64,000 nt of DNA from Streptomyces sp. NBC_01317. GTDB lineage: Bacteria > Actinomycetota > Actinomycetes > Streptomycetales > Streptomycetaceae. The translations under genes and the position numbers were made by a program. The notes under the pieces were generated by a model. The model ran no database searches and had not been told where the DNA came from. It worked only from the letters and a program-made list of their open reading frames with translations. The stretch spans positions 2,401,501 to 2,465,500 of the forward strand of contig NZ_CP108393.1 in NCBI RefSeq assembly GCF_035961655.1, given 5' to 3'. Shown here in pieces: positions 38,342 to 46,288 of this stretch; within the stretch, counting starts at the first letter, position 1, and every line of letters begins with the position of its first letter.

Positions 38342-38974
38342 TTACTTCCCCCTGGCGGCGGTCTTCTTCGCGGTGGTGGTGCGGGACGCGGCCTTCCTCG
38401 CCGGCGCCTTCTTGGCGGTCGCCTTCTTGGCCGGCGCGGTCTTCTTCGCGGTGGCCTTCTTGGCGGCGGTCTTCGACGCCGACGACGTGGTCTTCTTCGC
38501 CGTCGTCTTCTTGGCCGCGCTGGTCTTCTTCGCGGCGGTCTTCTTGGCGACCGTCCGCTTGGCCGCCGTCTTGGCGGTCGTGGCCTTCTTGGCGGTGGCC
38601 TTCTTGGCCGCGGCCTTCACCGTCGTACGGGTGGAAGCACCGCCCGAGAGGCTGCCCTTGGGGGCCTTCTTGACCGCCACGTCGTTCTTGGGGAGCTTCT
38701 TCGAGCCGCTGACCAGGTCCTTGAAGCCCTGACCCGCGCGGAAGCGCGGCACCGAGGTCTTCTTGACCCGGACCCGCTCACCCGTCTGCGGGTTACGCGC
38801 GTAACGCGCCGGGCGGTCGACCTTCTCGAACGAACCGAAGCCGGTGACCGAGACCCGGTCGCCTGCGACGACCGCACGGACGATCGCGTCGAGTACCGCG
38901 TCGACCGAGTCCGCGGCCTGCTGGCGGCCGCCGACCTTGTCCGCAATCGCTTCTACGAGCTGCGCCTTGTTCAC
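38342..38974 (-). CDS. hupS: HU-family nucleoid protein HupS with lysine-rich tail
   Basis: Nucleoid-associated protein of 210 residues, the two-domain Streptomyces HU linked in S. coelicolor to spore nucleoid compaction. Residues 1-95 form a normal HU fold (NKAQLVEAIADKVGGRQQAA, GFGSFEKVDRPARYARNPQTGE). The rest is an Ala/Lys repeat tail like histone H1 (TAKKTTAKKTTSS, KKATAKKAPARKA). Start is GTG 38974 after AAGGGGAA. A candidate promoter lies in an AT-rich stretch upstream, unusual for this window. Confidence 0.95.
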   Translation of the reverse strand: MNKAQLVEAIADKVGGRQQAADSVDAVLDAIVRAVVAGDRVSVTGFGSFEKVDRPARYARNPQTGERVRVKKTSVPRFRAGQGFKDLVSGSKKLPKNDVAVKKAPKGSLSGGASTRTTVKAAAKKATAKKATTAKTAAKRTVAKKTAAKKTSAAKKTTAKKTTSSASKTAAKKATAKKTAPAKKATAKKAPARKAASRTTTAKKTAARGK

Positions 38975-39025
38975 GTCTTCCCCTTCGGAGACATTGCCAG
39001 AACGAAAGTGTTCAAGCTTTTTCGC

Positions 39026-39054
39026 ACGTTAGGCAGATATATACCGCAAATCAA
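39026..39054 (-). promoter_or_regulatory. Candidate hupS promoter
   Basis: On the minus strand TTGATT is followed after 17 bp by TAACGT; the spacer is AT-rich (gtatatatc). The predicted transcription start is about 45 bp upstream of the hupS GTG. Confidence 0.45.
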
Positions 39055-39117
39055 ACACGAAACGGGCTAATCACCCTAGTGCCGCAACGAAGTCGGCCCG
39101 GCGGAGTTCCGCGGAGG

Positions 39118-39345
39118 TCAGTCGCCTTCCGGAAATCGACCCTCGTCGAGGTCCTTCGTCAAGCGGTCCAGACGCCTTGCCGCATCCGGGAGATCGTGCT
39201 TCGCCGCAGCCGTGATGACCAGCAGCTTCCGGGTGAGCGCCATGCGTACGCCCTCCGGGACTTGCAGTCCACGCACCTTCGCGTGTGCCTCTTTCAGTTG
39301 TTCGGCGACCAACCCGTAAAGCTTGAGTTGGTTGTCGGGTTCCAT
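39118..39345 (-). CDS. Small conserved helical protein
   Basis: Protein of 75 residues, unknown function, predicted all-helical with charged residues (MEPDNQLKLYGLVAEQLKEA, RLDRLTKDLDEGRFPEGD). No motif or membrane segment. Start is ATG 39345. It lies between leuD and hupS on the same strand; I recall a small gene at the same spot in S. coelicolor, which supports it being real, as does the strong G/C bias in third positions. Confidence 0.7.
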   Translation of the reverse strand: MEPDNQLKLYGLVAEQLKEAHAKVRGLQVPEGVRMALTRKLLVITAAAKHDLPDAARRLDRLTKDLDEGRFPEGD

Positions 39346-39449
39346 GCACCGATTGTGCCATCTGGGGCGAGTTGTCGCCCGGCGGGGTCTCAACAAGCAA
39401 CTGCACCCCCTGCCGGGAGGCAGGGGGTGCAGTAGGGGAAAAGCGCTGA

Positions 39450-40058
39450 TCAGGCGGTAATGGTGCGTGGTTTGAAGGACGGCCTGGAGGCCTCGTAGGA
39501 GGCGATGTCGCCTTCGTTCTGAAGGGTGAGGCTGATGTCGTCGAGCCCGTTCAGCAAGCGCCAGCGGGCGTTCTCGTCAAGGTCGAAATCAGCCGTCAGC
39601 ACTGCTCCATCGGGGGAGCCTGCCCGCACCTGGCGCTGCTCCAGGTCCACGGTGACCTCGGCCGTGGGGTCCTTCTCCACGATCTCCTGGAGGGCCTCCA
39701 CGACGGACTGGTCCAGAACCACGGTCAGCAGACCGTTCTTGAGCGAGTTGCCCCGGAAGATGTCGGCGAACCGGGACGAGACGACGGCCTTGAAACCGTA
39801 GTTCTGCAAGGCCCAGACGGCGTGTTCGCGGGAGGATCCGGTGCCGAAGTCGGGTCCGGCGACCAGAACCGTGGCCCCGGCGTACTCGGACCGGTTGAGG
39901 ACGAACTCCGGATCCTTGCGCCAGGCCTCGAAGAGCCCGTCCTCGAACCCGTCCCTGGTGACCTTCTTGAGCCAGTGGGCGGGGATGATCTGGTCGGTGT
40001 CCACGTTGCTGCGGCGCAGCGGCACGGCCCGGCCGGTGTGGGTGGTGAAGGCTTCCAT
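39450..40058 (-). CDS. leuD: 3-isopropylmalate dehydratase small subunit
   Basis: Small subunit of isopropylmalate isomerase in leucine synthesis; 202 residues. The swivel domain is recognised by [15 protein letters not shown] and [17 protein letters not shown]. It starts with ATG 40058, 2 bp after the leuC stop, so leuC and leuD are one operon and the two subunits are made together. Confidence 0.96.
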   Translation of the reverse strand: MEAFTTHTGRAVPLRRSNVDTDQIIPAHWLKKVTRDGFEDGLFEAWRKDPEFVLNRSEYAGATVLVAGPDFGTGSSREHAVWALQNYGFKAVVSSRFADIFRGNSLKNGLLTVVLDQSVVEALQEIVEKDPTAEVTVDLEQRQVRAGSPDGAVLTADFDLDENARWRLLNGLDDISLTLQNEGDIASYEASRPSFKPRTITA

Positions 40059-40060
40059 GG

Positions 40061-41497
40061 TTATCGCGCTCCAGCGGGCGTACGGGCGGCGTCGGCGTCG
40101 GACAGGTCGGCGGGCGAGGCCAGATGGCCCAGTACGGCCGTGGCGGCGGCGACCTGCGGGGAGACCAGGTGGGTACGGCCGCCCTTGCCCTGCCTGCCCT
40201 CGAAGTTGCGGTTGGAGGTGGACGCGGAGCGCTCGCCGGGCGCGAGTTGGTCGGGGTTCATGCCCAGGCACATCGAGCAGCCCGCGTGCCGCCATTCGGC
40301 TCCCGCGCCGGTGAAGACCTTGTCCAGGCCCTCGGCGACGGCCTGGAGCGCGACCCGTACGGACCCGGGGACGACCAGCATCCGTACGCCGTCCGCGACT
40401 TTGTGACCCTCCAGGATCGAGGCCGCCGAGCGCAGGTCTTCGATGCGTCCGTTGGTGCACGAACCTACGAAGACGGTGTCGACCTTGATGTCGCGCAGCG
40501 CCTGTCCGGCGGTCAACCCCATGTACTCCAGGGCCTTTTCGGCGGCGTGGCGCTCCGAAGCGTCCTCGTACGAAGCCGGGTCGGGGACGTGCGAGGTGAG
40601 CGGCGCACCCTGGCCCGGGTTGGTGCCCCAGGTGACGAACGGGGCCAGTTCGGCGGCCTCGATGAAGACCTCGGCGTCGAAGACCGCGTCGTCGTCGGTG
40701 CGCAGGGTGCGCCAGTACGCGACGGCGGCGTCCCAGTCGGCGCCCTCGGGGGCGTGGTCGCGGCCCTTCAGGTACGCGAAGGTGGTGGCGTCGGGGGCGA
40801 TCATGCCCGCCCTGGCACCGGCCTCGATCGACATGTTGCAGATGGTCATCCGGGCCTCCATCGAGAGTTTCTCGATGGCGGAACCCCGGTATTCGAGGAT
40901 GTATCCCTGGCCGCCGCCGGTGCCGATCCTGGCGATGATGGCGAGGATCAGGTCCTTGGCGGTGACCTCGGGCGGCAGTTCGCCCTCGACGGTGATGGCC
41001 ATGGTCTTGGGGCGGGCCAGCGGCAGGGTCTGGGTGGCGAGGACGTGCTCGACCTGGCTGGTGCCGATGCCGAACGCGAGCGCGCCGAACGCGCCGTGGG
41101 TGGAGGTGTGGCTGTCGCCGCAGACCACGGTGGTGCCGGGCTGGGTGAGCCCCAGCTGCGGGCCCACGACGTGGACGACACCCTGCTCGACGTCGCCGAG
41201 CGGGTGCAGCCGTACGCCGAAGTCCGCGCAGTTCTTGCGGAGCGTCTCCAACTGGACGCGCGAGACCGGGTCCGCGATCGGCTTGTCGATGTCGAGGGTG
41301 GGGGTGTTGTGGTCCTCGGTCGCGATGGTGAGGTCGAGTCGCCTGACCTGCCGGCCGCCGAGACGGAGGCCGTCGAAGGCCTGGGGGCTGGTCACCTCGT
41401 GCAGCAGGTGCAGATCGATGTAGAGGAGGTCGGGCTCGCCCTCCGCCCGCCGGACGACATGATCGTCCCAGACCTTCTCCGCGAGTGTCCTACCCAT
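40061..41497 (-). CDS. leuC: 3-isopropylmalate dehydratase large subunit
   Basis: Catalytic subunit of isopropylmalate isomerase, an aconitase-family [4Fe-4S] enzyme of 478 residues. Cluster cysteines lie in [14 protein letters not shown] and [33 protein letters not shown] is the typical aconitase block. ATG start at 41497 after GGAGGG. Divergent from ndgR, whose product in Streptomyces is known to activate leuCD. Confidence 0.97.
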   Translation of the reverse strand: MGRTLAEKVWDDHVVRRAEGEPDLLYIDLHLLHEVTSPQAFDGLRLGGRQVRRLDLTIATEDHNTPTLDIDKPIADPVSRVQLETLRKNCADFGVRLHPLGDVEQGVVHVVGPQLGLTQPGTTVVCGDSHTSTHGAFGALAFGIGTSQVEHVLATQTLPLARPKTMAITVEGELPPEVTAKDLILAIIARIGTGGGQGYILEYRGSAIEKLSMEARMTICNMSIEAGARAGMIAPDATTFAYLKGRDHAPEGADWDAAVAYWRTLRTDDDAVFDAEVFIEAAELAPFVTWGTNPGQGAPLTSHVPDPASYEDASERHAAEKALEYMGLTAGQALRDIKVDTVFVGSCTNGRIEDLRSAASILEGHKVADGVRMLVVPGSVRVALQAVAEGLDKVFTGAGAEWRHAGCSMCLGMNPDQLAPGERSASTSNRNFEGRQGKGGRTHLVSPQVAAATAVLGHLASPADLSDADAARTPAGAR

Positions 41498-41640
41498 CGC
41501 TTTCCCTCCGGCCGGCGGAGCGCCGGCACTTTTCGAGACGTGGGCCCGCGTCCGTACCCCTTCGTGCCGGACGCCGGCGGGGACCCGTGGTCCGCGGGCC
41601 TGTCCGTACAGGTTGGCAAATACCCTGGGAAAAGGAACTT

Positions 41641-41661
41641 GCGTTTCACAGAGTGAGACGC
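41641..41661. promoter_or_regulatory. Candidate NdgR operator
   Basis: 9-bp arms gcgtttcac / gtgagacgc (one mismatch) with a 3-nt spacer, 12 bp upstream of ndgR and 144 bp from leuC in the shared intergenic region. IclR-type regulators bind such short palindromes, so this may serve NdgR control of itself and leuCD. Confidence 0.5.
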
Positions 41662-41673
41662 GAGTATCGTTGC

Positions 41674-42390
41674 ATGGACAACTCTAGCGGCGTCGGCGTT
41701 CTCGACAAGGCTGCTCTCGTACTGAGCGCCCTGGAGTCCGGTCCGGCCACCCTCGCCGGGCTGGTCGCGGCGACCGGGCTCGCTCGACCCACGGCCCACC
41801 GGCTGGCCGTGGCTCTGGAACACCACCGGATGGTGGCGAGGGACATGCAGGGCCGTTTCATCCTGGGCCCCCGGCTGGCGGAGCTGGCGGCGGCGGCCGG
41901 CGAGGACCGTCTGCTGGCGACGGCGGGGCCGGTGCTGACGCACCTGCGGGACGTGACGGGCGAGAGCGCGCAGCTCTACCGGCGCCAGGGGGACATGCGG
42001 ATCTGCGTGGCCGCCGCCGAGCGGCTGTCGGGGCTGCGGGACACGGTGCCGGTCGGCTCGACGCTCACGATGAAGGCGGGCTCCTCGGCGCAGATCCTGA
42101 TGGCGTGGGAGGAGCCGGAGCGGCTGCACCGCGGTCTCCAGGGGGCCCGCTTCACGGCGACGGCTCTGTCCGGGGTACGGCGCAGGGGCTGGGCCCAGTC
42201 GATCGGCGAGCGCGAGCCCGGGGTGGCGTCGGTGTCGGCGCCGGTCCGGGGTCCGTCGAACCGGGTGGTCGCGGCGGTCTCGGTGTCGGGACCCATCGAG
42301 CGGCTCACCCGCCACCCGGGCCGGATGCACGCCCAGGCGGTGATCGACGCGGCGGGCCGGCTGAGCGAGGCGCTGCGGCGTACGAGCTGA
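41674..42390 (+). CDS. ndgR: IclR-family regulator NdgR
   Basis: IclR-type transcription factor of 238 residues; in streptomycetes NdgR controls leucine, methionine and other amino-acid genes and affects antibiotic production. The winged helix is at the N-terminus ([39 protein letters not shown]). The C-terminal effector domain includes [18 protein letters not shown] and [23 protein letters not shown] at 41674. Divergent from its target leuCD and followed by a strong hairpin. Confidence 0.93.
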   Translation: MDNSSGVGVLDKAALVLSALESGPATLAGLVAATGLARPTAHRLAVALEHHRMVARDMQGRFILGPRLAELAAAAGEDRLLATAGPVLTHLRDVTGESAQLYRRQGDMRICVAAAERLSGLRDTVPVGSTLTMKAGSSAQILMAWEEPERLHRGLQGARFTATALSGVRRRGWAQSIGEREPGVASVSAPVRGPSNRVVAAVSVSGPIERLTRHPGRMHAQAVIDAAGRLSEALRRTS

Positions 42391-42407
42391 GAAGGCGGGG
42401 CACGGAA

Positions 42408-42433
42408 AAGGCCCTCCCCGCGGGGAGGGCCTT
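42408..42433. terminator. Bidirectional terminator ndgR / tRNA cluster
   Basis: Perfect 12-bp arms aaggccctcccc / ggggagggcctt with a 2-nt loop, preceded by aa and followed by cc. It lies between ndgR (plus) and the minus-strand tRNA cluster. Confidence 0.8.
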
Positions 42434-42446
42434 CCGGATGTCCACG

Positions 42447-42519
42447 TACCCCCGACCGGATTCGAACCGGCGCTACTGCCGTGAGAGGGCAGCGTGCTAG
42501 GCCGCTACACAACGGGGGC
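42447..42519 (-). tRNA. tRNA-Glu (CTC)
   Basis: 73-nt cloverleaf on the minus strand: acceptor GCCCCCG pairing CGGGGGT, anticodon arm CTGCC-CTCTCAC-GGCAG giving anticodon CTC, T-arm CCGGTTCGAATCCGG. CCA is not encoded. Identical in sequence to the copies at 42631 and 42765. Confidence 0.96.
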
Positions 42520-42538
42520 GAGGATCAAAGAGATCCAG

Positions 42539-42610
42539 CTGGGCTACCAGGACTCGAACCTAGAATAACGGTACCAGAAACCGTTGTGTTGCCAATTACA
42601 CCATAGCCCA
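42539..42610 (-). tRNA. tRNA-Gln (CTG)
   Basis: 72-nt cloverleaf: acceptor TGGGCTA pairing TAGCCCA, anticodon arm ACGGT-TTCTGGT-ACCGT giving anticodon CTG, T-arm around GGTTCGAGTCC, discriminator G. Differs at several stem positions from the second Gln copy (42858). Confidence 0.95.
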
Positions 42611-42630
42611 TGGTGACTTACGCATTACCG

Positions 42631-42703
42631 TACCCCCGACCGGATTCGAACCGGCGCTACTGCCGTGAGAGGGCAGCGTGCTAGGCCGCTACACAACGGG
42701 GGC
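42631..42703 (-). tRNA. tRNA-Glu (CTC)
   Basis: Second copy of the 73-nt tRNA-Glu with anticodon CTC, identical in sequence to the first. No CCA encoded. Confidence 0.96.
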
Positions 42704-42764
42704 CTTAGCGATCCAGCGTCGACGCGTCCGGGTGCGACCCGAAAGCGTCGGAGAGAAGGATCTG

Positions 42765-42837
42765 TACCCCCGACCGGATTCGAACCGGCGCTACTGCCGT
42801 GAGAGGGCAGCGTGCTAGGCCGCTACACAACGGGGGC
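42765..42837 (-). tRNA. tRNA-Glu (CTC)
   Basis: Third identical copy of tRNA-Glu(CTC). The flanking spacers differ among the three copies, so conservation is limited to the tRNA. Confidence 0.96.
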
Positions 42838-42857
42838 GTTGCAGAATGGTGTCTGCG

Positions 42858-42929
42858 CTGGGCTACCAGGACTCGAACCTAGACTAACGGAACCAGAAAC
42901 CGTCGTGCTGCCAATTACACCATAGCCCA
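42858..42929 (-). tRNA. tRNA-Gln (CTG)
   Basis: Second tRNA-Gln with anticodon CTG; the anticodon stem ACGGT/TCCGT has one mismatched pair next to the loop. First gene of the tRNA run on the minus strand. Confidence 0.94.
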
Positions 42930-42938
42930 CCAAAACTC

Positions 42939-42956
42939 AACCCCCTTACGGGGGTT
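42939..42956 (-). terminator. Small hairpin upstream of the tRNA run
   Basis: Perfect 7-bp arms aaccccc / gggggtt with a 4-nt loop; on the minus strand it is followed by gagttttgg. It may end transcripts from gltX before the tRNA cluster or lie in the tRNA leader. Confidence 0.45.
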
Positions 42957-43072
42957 TGCTTGGCTTGCGACTCCCGGCCGGGCCTTTCGGCCTTCCCGGG
43001 CGGCGCAGGAAGAACATTACCCGACAGCGGGCAGCGCTCCAAAACGAGTATCAGGGCCCACCGGCCCCGTGA

Positions 43073-43100
43073 GCCGGACGGGCCCGAAAGCCCGTCCGGC
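43073..43100 (-). terminator. Hairpin after gltX from the short repeat
   Basis: Perfect 11-bp arms gccggacgggc / gcccgtccggc with a 6-nt loop (ccgaaa), 27 bp beyond the gltX stop. The right arm continues as gatccgaggac, a degenerate copy of the GC-rich intergenic repeat. Confidence 0.65.
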
Positions 43101-43127
43101 GATCCGAGGACGTGGTCTGCCTACGGC

Positions 43128-44600
43128 CTACGCCGCCAGCTTGGCCAGCGCGACATCGATCCGGGCCAGCGTCCGCTCGCGGCCCAGCAGCTCCAGCGAC
43201 TCGAAGAGCGGCAGGCCGACCGTACGGCCGGTGACCGCGACCCGTACCGGCGCCTGCGCCTTGCCCAGCTTGAGGCCGTGCTCCTCGCCGGCCGCCAGGA
43301 CCGCGTTCTTGAGCGCCTCGGCGTTCCACTCGGACGCGGCGATGTTCGTACGGGCCGTCGCCAGCAGCGCGTCCGCGCCCGGCTTCATCGCCTTCTCCCA
43401 GGACGCCTGGTCCTGCGCCGGCTCGTCCAGGAAGAGGAAGTCGACGTTGGCCGTGATGTCCGAGAGGACCGTGAGCCGGGTCTGGGCCAGCGGCGCCAGC
43501 TCCTCGAAGGCCGCCGCGTCGAAGGACTCCGGGGCCCACGGCGCGTGCGGCGCGCGCAGCCAGGGACCGCAGGCCTCGGTGAACGTCTTCACGTCCAGCT
43601 GCCTGATGTGGTCCGCGTTGACCGCCTCGGCCTTCTTGAGGTCGAAGCGCGCCGGGTTGGCGTTGACGTCCGCGATGTCGAACGCGGCGACCATCTCGTC
43701 CATCGAGAAGATGTCGCGGTCCGGGGCGAGCGACCAGCCCAGCAGCGAGAGGTAGTTGAGCAGCCCCTCGGGGAGGAAGCCGCGCTCGCGGTAGAGGTTG
43801 AGGGAGGCCTGCGGATCGCGCTTGGAGAGCTTCTTGTTGCCCTCCCCCATCACGTACGGGAGGTGTCCGAACGCCGGGACGCCCTTCGCCACGCCCAGCT
43901 CGATCAGTGCCCGGTAGAGGGCGATCTGGCGCGGGGTGGAGGACAGCAGGTCCTCGCCGCGCAGGACGTGCGTGATGTCCATCAGCGCGTCGTCGACCGG
44001 GTTGACGAGCGTGTAGAGGGGGGCGCCGTTGGCGCGGACGATGCCGTAGTCCGGGACGTTCTCCGGGGTGAAGGTCAGCTCGCCGCGGACCAGGTCCGTG
44101 AAGGTGATCGGCTCGTCGGGCATCCGGAAGCGGACGATGTGCGTACGGCCCTCGGCCTCGTACGCCGCCTTCCGCTCCGCGCTCAGGTCCCGGCAGTGGC
44201 CGTCGTACCCGGACGGCCTGCCCGCCGCGCGGGCCGCCGCGCGGCGCTCGTCCAGCTCCTCGGTGGTGCAGTAGCAGGGGTACGCGTTCCCCGCGGCCAG
44301 GAGCTTGTCCGCGATGTCGCGGTAGAGGTCCGTCCGCTGGGACTGGCGGTACGGCGCGTGCGGGCCGCCGACCTCCGGGCCCTCGTCCCAGTCGAGCCCG
44401 AGCCAGCGCAGCGAGTCGAGCAGCTGTTCGTACGACTCCTCGGAGTCGCGCGCCGCGTCGGTGTCCTCGATGCGCAGGACCAGGGTGCCGCCAGTGTGGC
44501 GGGCGTAGGCCCAGTTGAAGAGGGCGGTGCGGACCAGGCCCACGTGCGGGTTGCCGGTCGGGGAGGGACAGAAACGAACACGGACGGGGCCGTTAACCAC
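43128..44600 (-). CDS. gltX: Glutamyl-tRNA synthetase
   Basis: Class I synthetase of 490 residues. The HIGH-like motif is [20 protein letters not shown] and the KMSKS-like motif is [13 protein letters not shown]. In actinobacteria GlnRS is absent, so this enzyme is expected to charge both tRNA-Glu and tRNA-Gln, the latter then being amidated by GatCAB (known for the group, not visible here). Start GTG 44600 overlaps the FAH gene stop by 8 bp. Directly upstream of the Glu/Gln tRNA cluster. Confidence 0.96.
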   Translation of the reverse strand: MVNGPVRVRFCPSPTGNPHVGLVRTALFNWAYARHTGGTLVLRIEDTDAARDSEESYEQLLDSLRWLGLDWDEGPEVGGPHAPYRQSQRTDLYRDIADKLLAAGNAYPCYCTTEELDERRAAARAAGRPSGYDGHCRDLSAERKAAYEAEGRTHIVRFRMPDEPITFTDLVRGELTFTPENVPDYGIVRANGAPLYTLVNPVDDALMDITHVLRGEDLLSSTPRQIALYRALIELGVAKGVPAFGHLPYVMGEGNKKLSKRDPQASLNLYRERGFLPEGLLNYLSLLGWSLAPDRDIFSMDEMVAAFDIADVNANPARFDLKKAEAVNADHIRQLDVKTFTEACGPWLRAPHAPWAPESFDAAAFEELAPLAQTRLTVLSDITANVDFLFLDEPAQDQASWEKAMKPGADALLATARTNIAASEWNAEALKNAVLAAGEEHGLKLGKAQAPVRVAVTGRTVGLPLFESLELLGRERTLARIDVALAKLAA

Positions 44601-45375
44601 GCTTGATCACCCTGTTGGTGAGAGTGCCGATGCCTTCGATGGAGACGGCGACCTCGTCGCCGACGCTGAGGGGGCCGACCCCGGCGGGGGTGCCCGTGAG
44701 GATGACGTCTCCGGGGAGCAGTGTCATGGCCTCGGTGATGTGGACGATCAGGTCCTCGATGGAGCGGACCATTTCGCTCGTACGGCCGAGCTGGCGCTGT
44801 TCGCCGTTGACCGTGCACTGGATGGTGAGGTCCGAGGGGTCCAGTGCGGTCTCGACCCAGGGGCCGAGCGGGCACGAGGTGTCGAAGCCCTTGGCGCGGG
44901 CCCACTGCTTCTCGGTCCTCTGCGTGTCCCGGGCGGTGACGTCGTTGGCGCAGGTGTAGCCGAAGATGACGTCCTTGACGCGCTCGCGCGGGACCTCACG
45001 GCACAACCGGCCGATCACGACGGCCAGTTCGGCCTCGTAGTGCACGTCGTTCGAGAAGGAGGGGTATTCGATGGCGTCGCCCGAGCCGATCACGGAGGTG
45101 GTGGGCTTGAAGAACGCCACCGGCACCTCGGGGACCTCGTTGCCCAGCTCCGCCGCGTGCTCCGCGTAGTTGCGGCCGATGGCCACGACCTTGTTGGGGA
45201 GCACCGGCGGCAGGAGCCGCACCTTGCTCAGCGGCACCTTGGTGCCGGAGAGCTCGAAGTCGGTGTACGGAATGCCCCTGATGATGTCGAGGACGAGGCC
45301 GGCGGGGTCGCCGCCGTCGCCCTCGACCGCGCCGAAGGCGACATTGCCGTCGATGGAGAATCTGGCGATGCGCAC
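44593..45375 (-). CDS. Fumarylacetoacetate hydrolase family protein
   Basis: FAH-superfamily enzyme of 260 residues, a class that hydrolyses or decarboxylates beta-diketo acids. The N-terminal [20 protein letters not shown] domain is followed by the catalytic fold: [47 protein letters not shown], and [15 protein letters not shown]. The substrate cannot be inferred from sequence. Overlaps gltX by 8 bp, so the two are co-expressed, an arrangement typical of Streptomyces. Confidence 0.9.
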   Translation of the reverse strand: MRIARFSIDGNVAFGAVEGDGGDPAGLVLDIIRGIPYTDFELSGTKVPLSKVRLLPPVLPNKVVAIGRNYAEHAAELGNEVPEVPVAFFKPTTSVIGSGDAIEYPSFSNDVHYEAELAVVIGRLCREVPRERVKDVIFGYTCANDVTARDTQRTEKQWARAKGFDTSCPLGPWVETALDPSDLTIQCTVNGEQRQLGRTSEMVRSIEDLIVHITEAMTLLPGDVILTGTPAGVGPLSVGDEVAVSIEGIGTLTNRVIKRG

Positions 45376-45510
45376 GGGTGCTGTCGCCCCTCACTGTCAC
45401 TTGCTGGCCTGCTGGAGACTGACACTCCAGGCTAGCCGGTGCGGGGTGGCGCGCTCGCGTGCGACCGCCGGGGACGCCGGGTCCCGCCGGGGGCCGGGGC
45501 CGTACCCCTC

Positions 45511-45714
45511 TTACTGGGCGGGTTCCGCGTCGGGAACCTTGTACGGCGCCGGAGCGTCCATCAAAATCGTACGGCGCGGGTTGGCGGTGCGGTTCGGCAG
45601 AGTGACGGGATGTTCCGGGCGCTCCGTGGGTACCAGTTCCCCCGCGTCCGTCAGGTGCGCCAGCGTGGTGCGCCGGGGGTTGGCGGTGGTGCGGAACAGC
45701 TTCGTCGTCTTCAT
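45511..45714 (-). CDS. Small protein with duplicated NPRRT motif
   Basis: Protein of 67 residues that I do not recognise. It contains two copies of a motif: RTTANPRRTTL (8-18) and RTANPRRTIL (42-51), separated by an acidic linker, and ends with DAPAPYKVPDAEPAQ. Codon third positions are mostly G/C, supporting real coding. The start is ATG 45714 with only a weak ribosome-binding site (AGGG). It stands alone between the FAH gene and the first conservon. A RiPP-like precursor, a small regulator or a short adaptor are all possible; no modifying enzyme is adjacent. Confidence 0.65.
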   Translation of the reverse strand: MKTTKLFRTTANPRRTTLAHLTDAGELVPTERPEHPVTLPNRTANPRRTILMDAPAPYKVPDAEPAQ

Positions 45715-46288
45715 CTGTGTGTCGGACCCTGTCGCGTGATCGGGCGCCGGAGCGCCGGTTGTCGGATGTGCCGGCCTTGTAGAACGTCAGGCTAAACACG
45801 CGATTCCCCGGCGGAGCGGGGATCCCTCCGCGATCTCCATGTGAGTTTGCTCACGACGGGGCGGGCATTGAGGGCATTCCGGGCGGGGTCTCAAGATCAC
45901 CGAAACGGACATTGCGTTACTGAACGTTGCATTCCGCTCCTGATCATCCGGACTCAGACACCCCCTACCCGTAAGCAGCCTGTCAGCAATCGCCCCCTTT
46001 CCTCCATGAACTCTTTCTACGGCTTGTGACATGCTGCTCACTCGGTGTCATACAGGTCACAGCCCGGTACGCGGCCCTTGTTGGAGATCCTGCACTGTGC
46101 TGGAATTCCCCCCACCGCCGCGGGTTTCAAGCCGGCGCGCAGGGGCGCATCGCAGCGCCGCGTGGCGGTGGGGAAGGGGAAAAGCGCCGGTCACTCAAGA
46201 CCACCATGGGGAGCGTTCTGCGCCCCACGACGCCGACACCGTCCTGCCGTTTCGCGGTGGGACGCCTGGTCCAGAGGTTGCGACGCTA
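45715..46288. other. Upstream region of the first conservon
   Basis: 574 bp, divergent between the small NPRRT protein gene and cvnA1. Around 45850-46050 it is less GC-rich than average and contains TTGTGA (46023-46028) and TCATAC about 18 bp further, a weak promoter candidate. Short frames exist, one ending in the TAG that overlaps the cvnA1 GTG (TAGTG), but none has convincing coding character. Confidence 0.4.

Noticed and set aside
45787..46041. Minus-strand 84-codon frame upstream of cvnA1
   Set aside because: Lies in a less GC-rich promoter region, has poor codon bias and no recognisable protein features.
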